Source of the DNA: Nymphaea colorata
Taxonomy: Eukaryota; Streptophyta; Magnoliopsida; Nymphaeales; Nymphaeaceae
Direction: 5' to 3'
NCBI RefSeq assembly: GCF_008831285.2
Contig: NC_045144.1
Span: forward strand, 5,140,268 to 5,204,267
DNA length: 64,000 nt
The notes under the pieces were generated by a model. That model was not told where the DNA came from and made no database searches. It was given only the letters and a program-made list of their open reading frames with translations. Made by a program: the position numbers and the translations under genes. Position 1 is the first letter of the stretch, and each line of letters starts with the position of its first letter. Below, one piece after another: positions 33,932 through 43,628 of the stretch.

Positions 33932-34100
33932 CAGGCTTAACCCCTTACCTGAATGGGTTGTTTGAGCTTATATTGCAGGTTTAACCTCTTGCCTGCATGG
34001 GTTTGCCAATATTGAATTCAGGTTTAACCCCCGTGAAATGGGTTGCCTTGGCTTGCATTGCAGGTTTGACCCCTTACCTGCATGGGTTGCTCTCACGTGG
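33932..34100. repeat. Four ~43-bp tandem repeats before the polypurine tract
   Basis: Units start at 33932, 33976, 34019 and 34061 with CAGGTTTAACCCCTTACCTG-like text and GGGTTG. Most units are themselves imperfect palindromes (CAGGTTTAACC / TTACCTG), able to form small hairpins. They lie in the non-coding strip between integrase and 3' LTR. Confidence 0.8.
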
Positions 34101-34229
34101 CAGCCCCTTGAATAATAATAAAAAAAAATGGCCCAGTGTAATCGTCATGTTTCACAACTGAGAATAATGGTAGAATGGTAGTTCAGATGTGAAAACATAA
34201 ATGTTTGTTATTGATTGAAAAATGAATAC

Positions 34230-35284
34230 AAAAGAACTAGGCGTATAATTTCTTGAGGTGAAGGGCATTAACAGGATCGGTAAGTTCCACCCCATCAGCA
34301 GTGACCAGTCGATAGGAATTTCGAGGCAAGGCTTCTTTAACAACATATGGGCCTTCCCAGTTTGGTGCCCACTTACCATGCAGTCGTCCTCTGAGGTATA
34401 CTACCAATCATAGGACCAAGTCATGCACTTTGAAATATCTCTCAATAACTAACTTTGCAAATTGTTTAGCGACCCTTTGACAATAAGCTTCAGCATGCTC
34501 AGCTGCTTTTAGCCTCTTTTCATCGAGCAAATCAAGCTGCATTAACTTTTTCTGCTGATATTGATTTATAAGAAGCTCTATAAGAGAAGCGAATTTCAAA
34601 GCGGGATTCAACACATGTAATGGTAGGACTACTTCTGTTCCATAGACTAACTCTACTGGAGTAGCATTTGTTGTTCTCATAGTGGTGCGATATGCCCATA
34701 AAGCGTTATGCATCTTTTCATGCCAGTCTCTTCTAGTTTCTACTGTCCATTCCAAGATACGGATCAAGATCTTATTGGTGGCCTCTGCTTGTCCATTACC
34801 TTGGGGGGGTAGTGGGGAGCTGAAAAATGATACATGATGCGGTATTTGCTGCATAGTTATCTCACCTTTTCATTTTTGAAATGAGTCTCGTTATCAGATA
34901 CTATATCATGAGGGATTCCAAATCCACAAAGAAGATTTTTATGAATGAAAGACACTACATGACATCCTTCCACATCTAAGTGTGGTGACTTCTACCCATT
35001 TGGTAAAATAGTCTGTTGCAGCAAGAAAATACTTATGGCCATTAGAAGCTACGGAGGATATCGGTCCAACTACATCAAATGCCCACATTGAAAATGGTCA
35101 AGGAGATGCCACAGAATGCAGGTGAGAGGCTGGGGCATGGATCACTGGAGCATGTAATTGACACTCTTTGCATCTTTTGATGAATTGGTGACAATCTTTT
35201 TGCATAGTAAGTCAATAATATCCTGCTCGAATTATTTGTTTGGTGAGGGTTTGGTAACCAACATAGCCTCCACAATCTCCTCAA
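34230..35284 (-). pseudogene. G2 integrase
   Basis: Zinc-finger region near 35150-35280 (CHQFIKRC, CQLHAP); first core Asp in WAFDVVGP (about 35075), second in SDNETHF (about 34895), Glu in NGQAEATNK (about 34785). The core continues LWAYRTTMRTTNATPVELVY. The C-terminal domain, after a stop, reads KWAPNWEGPYVVKEALPR and ADGVELTDPVNALHLKK. The frame shifts between the first and second Asp and several stops occur, but all three acidic residues can be read. It preserves the block deleted from G1. Confidence 0.9.
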
Positions 35285-36556
35285 TGTGATTCTTTGATGA
35301 CTTCCCTTGCTTCATCTTCATCAAGACACCGAGAGTATTCAGTACTAAATCCACGTCTGTATAGCACTCCTGCAAGAATAAAGTACCTTGCTGACATACG
35401 CTGAATTGCTTTCTGTTCATTTTTGGACATTCTGATCAGGAATTCTCCACTTTCAAAGTACCTTTTGATGTCATGGTACCATGGCGTATTCCCCTCTTGG
35501 ATATGATAGACATGCGTCGTTGTTTCAAAAGCAGGGCATTCCAATCTTCCAATATCAAAAGAACAGATTGCTTCATTGGTTCGAAAGGTGATAGTGGACC
35601 CTAGGCTCGCGAGGCCATCCGCAATTGGGTTACCTTCTCTCTTTATGTGAGCCAGTTGTACTTCTTCAAATTGACGAATTAAAGAGGTAGCGATTTCTTG
35701 ATATGCCACCAACTTTTCGTCTTTGACTTGCCATTCTCCATTCACTTGGTTTATAATAAGCTGAGAGTCACCAAATGCATGCACTCTTTTCACTTGAAAA
35801 CTCAATAAAGAATGAAGTCCTTGTATGAGGACTTCATATTTAGCTATATTATGGGTACATGGAAAATCAGGTTTCAAAGAGTACGGGATCATTTCGTTTT
35901 TCGGAGTGATGAGTAAGATGCCTATGCCAACTCCCATCACATTCCTGGACCCATCAAAGTACATCTTCCATATCGAAACTGTTTCCAATCTTAGTACATG
36001 TTCATCTGGAAACTCATCATTTGTTCTGATTTCTTCGTACTGAGGGAAGTCTGCTAACTGATCCGCAATTGCTTGTCCTTTCACTGACTTTTGAGACACA
36101 TATTCAAGATCATATTTGTATCAACAGAACTTGCCATTTGGCGATACGCCCATTAAGGAATGGTTGTTCCAAGATCCACTTAAGAGGATTTAGCTTGGAG
36201 AGTATCTTGACCTCACAAGCTAATAAATAATGTCTCAACTTCTGACACATCCAAACCAATGCAGACGAGTTTTTTTCTATTGGAGAGTACTTCTTTTCGT
36301 ACTAGACAAAAGTCTTGCTAATGTAATAGATTGCATGCTCAGTACGACTTCCTTCCTCATATTGTGCCAAAAAGCCACCACATGCTGACTCATTTACTAT
36401 GATGTAAAGCAACAATGGTCTACCCAACACTGGTGGTTTTAAAATTGGCGGATTTAGAAGGTATTTCTTGATTCTTTTGAATGACTGTTGGCATTCAAAA
36501 CCCCATTCAAACTTGATGCATTTCCTTAGCAGCTGGTTGAATGGTTCGCATCTCAT
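35281..36556 (-). pseudogene. G2 tandem RNase H domains
   Basis: Ty3-type RNase H: QQSFKRIKKYLLNPPILKPP, YIIVNESACGGFLAQYEEG, IYYISKTFV, then after a stop LVWMCQKLRHYLL and ILEQPFLNGRI, closing AIADQLADFP. Archaeal-type RNase H: KMYFDGSRN (Asp), IAKYEVLIQGL, AFGDSQLIINQVNGEW (Asp), NPIADGLASLG (Asp). The catalytic Glu of AEYE is Lys here (AKYE), so the second domain would be inactive. The linker to integrase (RYFILAGVLYRRGFS) follows in the same frame. Confidence 0.9.
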
Positions 36557-36574
36557 GGCTAGATTAGAAATGAA

Positions 36575-37192
36575 TCATCTGATGGATTGGATTCGTTCTT
36601 GCAAGCTTCGCAACTCCTTGATATTGGTAGGTGGAGGCATATCGAGGATGGCTTTAGCTCTGGTAAGATCCATCTCGATCCCCCTTTTACTGACCATGAA
36701 ACCCAAAAGTTTGCTCGATTCAACCCAAACACACATTTTTGAGGATTCAAACGAAGCTTGTACTGTAAGAGTCTCCTCAAATACTTGGGGGAGAGTTTCA
36801 ATGTGGTCTTCTCTCGCTTTATATTGAATCAATATATCATCAATATATGCATCCATGATTTTGTGCATCTGATCATGGAAGATAGCGGCCATGACTCTTT
36901 GATAAGTTGCTCCAACATTTTTCAACCCAAACGACATTACCATATAACAGAAAGTGCCCCAGGGTGTAGTAAAACCAGTCTTAGGTTGATCTTTGACTGT
37001 TAATTTGATTTGGTTATATCCCGAATATTCATCCATAAAAAAAAACATTGCATGTTCTGCTGTACTGTCTACTAACAAATCAACGTTTGGAAGTGGATAA
37101 TCATCTTTTGGTGTAGCTTTGTTCAGGTCTCGAAAGTCGATGCATAATCTGGCTTTGTCATTTTTCTTGGGGACAAGCACAATATTAACCAA
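36575..37192 (-). pseudogene. G2 reverse transcriptase
   Basis: VPKKNDKARLCIDFRDLNKA, MDEYSGYNQIKLTV, PKTGFTTPWGTFCYMVMSFG, and the catalytic box AYIDDILI (YIDD in place of YVDD). A frameshift follows at VFEETLTV; the correct frame there (36559-36801) reads LLQYKLRLNPQKCVFG. It resumes at SSKLLGFMVSKRGIE. Better preserved than the G1 RT. Confidence 0.93.
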
Positions 37193-37246
37193 CCACTCGG
37201 GGTAGTCGATGGCACGAATGAATTTTTTCCTTAGTAGGTCTTCTAA

Positions 37247-37594
37247 TCATTCTTTTACAGGCCCTTCTAGTCGAGGATCAAGCTTACGCAACTTTTGCTT
37301 AACTGGCTTGCTACTAGGATTTAAATGCAAACGGTGTTCAACCAACTGGGGGTCTAAGCCTGGCATATCTTCATAAGTCCAAGCAAAAGCTTCTTGGTTA
37401 CTTACAAGAAAGTCCACCAAACTTTTTCTCTCGTCTACTGAGAAACTAGTACCAATTTGAAGGATTTTAGGGTCCTCGTTGGTTCCAATATTAATCTCTT
37501 CGATTGGATCATTAACCATGGATGATGGATGTTTTTGTTTCTGAATCTGAGTAAATTCTAGTAACTCTGACTCGGGTATTGTTATAGGTTCCAT
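37247..37594 (-). pseudogene. G2 protease-RT linker segment
   Basis: NDPIEEINIGTNEDPKILQI, ERKSLVDFLVSNQEAFAW, TYEDMPGLDPQLVEHRL and RKLDPRLEGPVKE. Equivalent of 2470-2676 in G1 and one step ahead of RT. No catalytic motif. Confidence 0.8.
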
Positions 37595-37891
37595 TTCACC
37601 AACTGCTTGTTTAACAAATGCTTTCTAGGGAGAATTTCGAGGAAAAAGAAGAAACTGAGACATGTTGAATTCCAACATCTTGTAAAGAGGAGGATAAAGG
37701 GAAAATTGAACAAAATTAAAATTGATAACAAAAGATTACTTTGCATTGCACATTGAAATGAATTTCTTAGTTCATAGAAGGGGGTCCTCTTATGAGACCA
37801 GACAAAAAGAAGTACAAAAGAAGTTCAAAATTACAAAATTCGTGGGAGGATTGGAAACAAAGGTGAACACTATCAGCCCACAAGATCTTCT

Positions 37892-38851
37892 TCAAATTTC
37901 TTCATGGTATTCCAGTCCCCTGGTATTCATCTGAAAATGGATACTAATCGGCTGCAAGATGCCATCTTCATCCTTCCCAAGGCCAGTGAATGGATGATAG
38001 CTACTTTTTTGAAGCAGCTGAAATCTCTTAGGGTTTTTCATGAAATGAATGTATAAGGGATGTTTTTTATAACTTGCACAATTGCTTGAAACAGTATGGG
38101 CACTTCCCGATGATTCACCTATCTCCATTTTCTGCATCCATTCTTCCAAAGGTCTATCTATTGATGTTCTTATGTTGGGTACATCCACCAAATCAATTGG
38201 CCTAGGAAGCATAGGTTGCACTAACCTTTCGGCCAGATCCTCAACACGTATGGTTATGACTGACTGACCAGAATTCCATTTGAGGCATTGATGAAAAGTG
38301 GATGGGACCCCTCGTATTTGGTAGATCCAAGGTCGTCCTAAGAGCAAGTTATATGATGGTGGTACATCCACCACATAGAATACAATGCGATGACTAGTGT
38401 TTTAGATTATCACTTTCATGTCGAGGATACCTTTGCTGTTCATGCCTCGGCCATCGTACCCATTGATCTTGATATCATTAGGGCGATATTTATCTTCACG
38501 AAACCCCAATGTTTTGGCTGTGAGATCAGGACAAATATTTAAACCACTTCCTCCATCGATCAATACATGTGGCACAGTCATCTTGTTGACTTGGACGACG
38601 ATGTAAAGAGCTTCTTCATGAAAATATCCCCATTTTGAGAGGTCCTTCTCTGAAAGGGTAATTGACTTGTTCTTAGAGGGTCGGATCCAATCTCCCTCAG
38701 CCATACACTCTTCTAAGGGGAGGACTTCACCCCAGTGGCACGAATCTTCATCAGGAGAATCATCTGATGATTCATCGTCGCCGCTTCGTAGGATAAAAGT
38801 CTTTGGGATTATTGGAAGTTTTTTAGGTGAACTTTCTGTCTTGCTATTCAT
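37892..38851 (-). pseudogene. G2 protease and G-patch-like segment
   Basis: 38402-38851 has an acidic N-terminal part (SGDDESSDDSPDED), GYFHEEALYIVVQVNK and the active site VLIDGGSGLNICP. A stop at 38402-38404 (KVII*) is followed in frame by IVFYVVDVPPSYNLLLGRPW. Further on (37892-38374) SYHPFTGLGKDEDGILQPI repeats the G-patch-like motif of G1. Acts on the polyprotein (family knowledge). Confidence 0.87.
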
Positions 38852-38865
38852 TATAGCAATAAAAT

Positions 38866-39459
38866 CTAGATGTGTTCTTGTGGATGATATGGGAGTGGAA
38901 TGCCTGTGATGATCATGACTACTGCCCCCTTCCCATGATCAGGAAATGGATTCCTCAACACCTCAGGGATGCCATCATCACCAACCTGAAGATACTTGTT
39001 GATGAAGTCCTGGATAATATTTTTGAGGACAAAACAATCCTCAGTGTCATGACCAGGTGCCCGATGGAATTTACACAGTTTTGCTTTATTTCCTCCCATC
39101 ATTTTCGGAGGCTCTGACATTTTTGGTAAGACGATAGTTCTTTTAGCAAGGAGGTATTCCAGAATCTTCTCGCGAGACTGACTGAGAGTAGTGAATTTTT
39201 GGTCATAACTCCAGCCTGGGTGTTTGTTTTTCTTTTCGTCATTGCCTTTGGAAAACTGTATGTTCTTCTTGAGAATGACTTCCTTGTCATGCTTGTGGCT
39301 GTTGTTGTTGTCGTTTCGAATGCCTGTGTTAGCTATGAAGTGTGCAGGCAATTGTGCTCTTCTTCCTTTCTTACCCTCTTCCTTGTACTTAGGAGCAATG
39401 ATTCCATTGAAATCACCTTCCTCAATTCCTTCCTCTATTGAATTTGCTTGTTCAATCAA
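38866..39459 (-). pseudogene. G2 gag, C-terminal part with zinc knuckle
   Basis: Starts in EQANSIEEGIEEGDF, matching RAECIEAGIENG of G1 gag, and ends with the knuckle CKFHRAPGHDTEDCFVLKN (C-x2-H-x4-H-x4-C, a non-standard second His in place of Cys). Basic residues and Asn/His runs lie between. The knuckle is intact here but decayed in G1. Confidence 0.85.
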
Positions 39460-40127
39460 CTTAGCAAAAGTCTTGATCGAGCGTTGCGGATAAGACTATT
39501 CAAGGGCTTAGTTGGAACTTTCATTGTCACTTGACTTTCATCATCACTTGACTCGATGAATTCTGGCTTTGTCTTTTTCTTTTTGCCCTTGATCTCCTTT
39601 TCTTTTTCTGCCGAACTTTCATTGTATGAGCTATTGCTGAGGATATACTTCCTTGTCTTTTTGCCCCTTTTAGTTGGCTTTCTCTTTCTCTTAGGTTTCT
39701 CTTCTGAACTTCCAGTGGTGATAGGGCTAGGTGAGCTACTTTTTACCATAATTTCTTTTTCCTTCTTGTTTTTCTCCATTGACTTTTTCTTATTGAAAGG
39801 AAGCAACACAGGTTTTTCCTCCTTGCTAGTTACTGAATATGAACTCAAATGGTCTTCATCTTGGTCTGTAGGGGAAGATTTGTTGTTTTTTTTCTTTCGT
39901 TTTTGCTTGGTAGCCTTTTCATTTTTTGGCTCTGAAGCAATCATCAAGGTCTTTTGTTCTTCTTGCTCTCTCATGAATCGCTCCATGAATAACCGGAACA
40001 TATGGTAGCCTTCCGGCTCTATTGCTGGGAGACCAAGTGTTTCTGGCCTAAGCTCGGAAGATGATGCCTCGTTCTGAGGAGCCTGTTTAGCTTGCGATCT
40101 AGTTTCAACCATCTTGTTGGCTTTCAA
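39456..40127 (-). pseudogene. G2 gag, N-terminal charged part (core deleted)
   Basis: Starts MKANKMVETRSQAKQ and runs through Lys/Ser/Glu-rich low complexity. At about 39470-39490 it jumps from KPLNSLIRNA directly to the SIKTFAKLIEQ stretch of the next piece. The capsid core (in G1 FIKFDGHGDPKAHL to about RPGENVRDFIQRW) is absent. A particle could not form from this gag. Confidence 0.82.
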
Positions 40128-40283
40128 GTATTCACTTTATGACACAAGAAAATGGGAGTTATTGAAGGCAAATGATGACAAAATGAAGGTTCATATTGCA
40201 TTAAAAGTTTTAAAAGTTACATCCAAAGATACTAATAAAGAAGACAACAACAGAAGGAATACAAAGTTGACAACATAAAACTC

Positions 40284-41509
40284 TTAGGGAAGGATGGATG
40301 GTGGTCGGTTGGCACCCCACCACTCAGCATATTCCTTCTTCACCGCTGGGCCTGTGAACCAAGTGTATGATATCTGTGTCTTCCATTCTTGTTGAGCTAT
40401 TGTAAACAATGCCGCCCATTGAGGAGAACTAAGGTCGAATTCGGGAATAGCTCCAATTGGTGCATGCATAGAGACCATCTTCTGCCTTTGAGAGAATTGT
40501 CTCATACATCTATCAGCACAATAATTAGTTATGAAATAGGAGCCCAAGAGTGTAGTACACCCATGAGGATGGTGAGTCTAACGAGGCCGGCCCTGACGAT
40601 GATCACAATAGTCCCAAATGATCTCATTTTCATCTAACTGCTCAATTAAACGGCGATGTTGTTCTAAAATTGTCAATGCTCCATCAGTATTTCTGAATAG
40701 ACTGGCTTGGGGTCCCGCATGCTTGAGAAACCACCATTGCAAAGCATATGTGCATCCTTCTATGAAGTCAATATCTCCAATGGTGAAACGGGTGAGTCCT
40801 TGGTAAAGGAAGGCTAAGGTTGTCATTCCTACTGATAAGTGTCGGGTCCTACTATGCCCCCAAACCCGAAAAAGTTGGGCAATATGAACATCTAGGAGGT
40901 CACTTCCATTGGTGAAAAGGGTCACTCCTACTGTGCAAAGCATCATGCAATGTTTAATTCTTCTTATGGCTTTCCGAAGTAATGTGGAAGGCTCAACATA
41001 GGCTCCAAATTCTTCATACAAATTTTTCATGTTGATGCTTTGATTTTCATGGTTTTCTATTAAAGGCCAAGTTTGTTGTCCAGTAAAGTGAGCAATGAGG
41101 TCATTTGCATTGACCTTGGTTGGGTTCATAAGGAATTGTTTTTCCAATAGATTATTTGGGTCACAAGTTGGGGTAGGGGGGCCTAGTATTTCGGCAAATT
41201 CATCTAGTAATATTGTCATTTCTCCCCATGAAAACCAAAAGGAGAAGGTCCTTGGGATCCAATGCTCGGTGATTCATGTACCAAATTTCCATTAACTGAC
41301 TGCATTCCTCCAGTTGCTACTGCCTCTAGCACACATTCTTCAAAGTAAGAAGGAAACATCCGAGAGAAGGTGGGATGCTAAGACTGATACCATTCGAGAG
41401 CCAAAGGTTTAGATTCAAGAGAGATGTAAGTAGACCGTTCGGGTCCTTCCCCAAAGAGGATATGATCATAAGGGAATGTGACGCCACGTTGGAAAGAATA
41501 CATCTCGAA
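40284..41509 (-). pseudogene. G2 ORF1 with plant-mobile-domain-like motif
   Basis: From about 41509: MYSFQRGVTFPYDHILFGEG, a stop in LEWYQS*HPTF, then FGFHGEK and, after a frame slip, MTILLDEFAEILGPP, equal to the FWFPWGEM...LDEF...GLP motif of G1. The middle, missing in G1, reads LYEEFGAYVEPSTLLRKAI, LFRVWGHSRTRHLSVG and CTYALQWWFLKHAG. The end is CMRQFSQRQ, then EWWGANRPPSILP. This looks like a full plant-mobile-domain protein encoded ahead of gag. Confidence 0.72.
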
Positions 41510-41590
41510 TGATGACTCTAAAGGATAAAGATTGAATTAGTGAAAATATTGACTAGGTTGACCAAGACAACGTAAAGTAGAGGTTTGCAA

Positions 41591-41890
41591 TGAGGTTGTA
41601 AAACATCACAGAAGATTTTATGCACATCCATATGTCATTTGAAATAATTTTTGTAGAAAATAGGTATAGGTACCTAATTGAGATAATTTTGTGTCACGAT
41701 AGTCCAATATCAACTGATGTTTATATACATTAGCCAAATGTGAGGTTGTAAAACATCACACAAGGTTTTATGCACATCCATATGTCATTTGAAATAATTT
41801 TTGTAGAAAATAGGTATAAGTACCTAATTGAGATAATTTTGTGTCACGATAGTCCAATATCAACTGATGCTTATATACATTAGCCAAATG
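41591..41890. repeat. 150-bp tandem duplication in G2 leader
   Basis: 41591-41740 and 41741-41890 are almost identical (TGAGGTTGTAAAACATCACA ... TAGCCAAATG). They lie in the untranslated leader between LTR and ORF1; no coding. Confidence 0.95.
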
Positions 41891-42418
41891 GCTTAGTACG
41901 AGCATAGATTCTTCCATAGGCAACTAAGGGTAGGGTTTTATCAACTTCTCCTTGATCGTTCGTCGATGTACCACAAATTACCACTCATGGTACTAACAAG
42001 GGGGCTTTCCCGCCCAATGTGTGGTCTAGTTGTAAGGATTAGTTTTGTGCTATCACCAAAGACCAAGCCCAGCAACATGATGACCGGGACTAATAGGAAT
42101 GAGGAATTTTGAAATATGAAAAATCATGTAAAATGAGTTGTCTCTAATGCAATGTGGTCTAAGATGATGATTGAAATAAAGAGCAAACATTGTTTTCAAA
42201 TAAATCTTAAATTGAGGAGGGTTGTATTTGATATTAGATCTAAGTCAACATGATTGAACTCCCTCAATTAGTGATAGCAAACATAAGTCACCAAACAATG
42301 CAATGAAGTGCCAATGGGGTCAAGGTCAAAATAGGTGACATGCTTTATCATTAGCAATATTTGAGATGTTCAAGTTAGTAAAAATGCATCAATTATAACC
42401 ATAGCCACACGATGACGG

Positions 42419-42436
42419 GTCCCATCATGGTCGCCA
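42419..42436 (-). promoter_or_regulatory. G2 putative primer-binding site
   Basis: TGGCGACCATGATGGGAC on the minus strand starts two bases inside the LTR. It agrees in 13 of 18 bases with the G1 site. The tRNA species is not assigned. Confidence 0.6.
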
Positions 42437-42438
42437 TC

Positions 42439-43579
42439 TGTTTGCATCCCAAAATTTTTTGGTTGGTTTTGGAGTGCTCCAGAAAAATGAGATTTTTATT
42501 TTAAAATAAAAGAGAAAGGAACTCGCACGTCGGTACGAGGATCAACCGTTCCCAACTTCTTTACCGGAGGTAATCAATCCAAGGGCTATGTTTATTATTG
42601 ATGCATTTCATTTTGGCTTAAACGTCTTTTCTATATGCGGTGTAGAAGAATATTGGAAGTTTGATGTTTCGAACTTTTGAAAAGGTTCTTGAGCAATTGC
42701 TTGAGAATGTGAAACATTTTGATGAAAACTAGAGTTGAGAAATCTTCTAAATATCATTTAAAAAGTTTGAAAAATCACTTTCAAGTCATTTTAGTGTTCT
42801 CTTAAGACTTTAAGTAGGATTGAAATTTTGCTCTAATTCAGTTACCACCTAGTTAGAGTTCCATCTCATCTTGATTAAATTCTTTTAAAGATGTGTTTGT
42901 GCTCATTTGTCATATTGAGTGGAAGTGAATGCATGAATGCATCAATCCTAAGATGAATGGAAGAAAAATAACTCATTCTTACCATAACATTCATCTAAGG
43001 CATTCCTACCATAACATACATTTAGGATTTTGTTTTTATAATTATCTTATATAAGAAAGAAAAGTTTTTGAAAATGGATTGGGATTACAGACCATCAAGC
43101 AAGAATCTAATATTGGGTCATTACTTGAGTTGTGGTCTTAATGAAGTCGGTAAATGAAAATGATCTCGAAAAATAAAAATGATCTTGGAGAAGAAAACTG
43201 TCCAAAAGAATGCAAAATGTGAAATATTTGATTGTAAGAAAAATTAGAGAAGGAGAAAGAGAAAGAGAAAGAGATCTTGAAAATCACAAAATCAAAGATT
43301 TAAAAGAAAGAAAGAAATGCATTCGTACACACATACACATATACATATATATGTATATCTATATATGTATAGATACATATATGTATGTCTATGAAAATGA
43401 GGTTTGAATTTGAGTAGAGAAGGAAAATGTAGCTTTTAAAAGAAAGAGAGAAAGAGAAGGCGGTAGAAAAGATGCACATACATGTGTATATACTATCACA
43501 TATACACATATATGGAAGATTGTAAAAACTTCATTGATTTGAATAAAGAGAAAGATTTTAGAGGAAAAGAATTTGAGAA

Positions 43580-43628
<49 letters not shown>

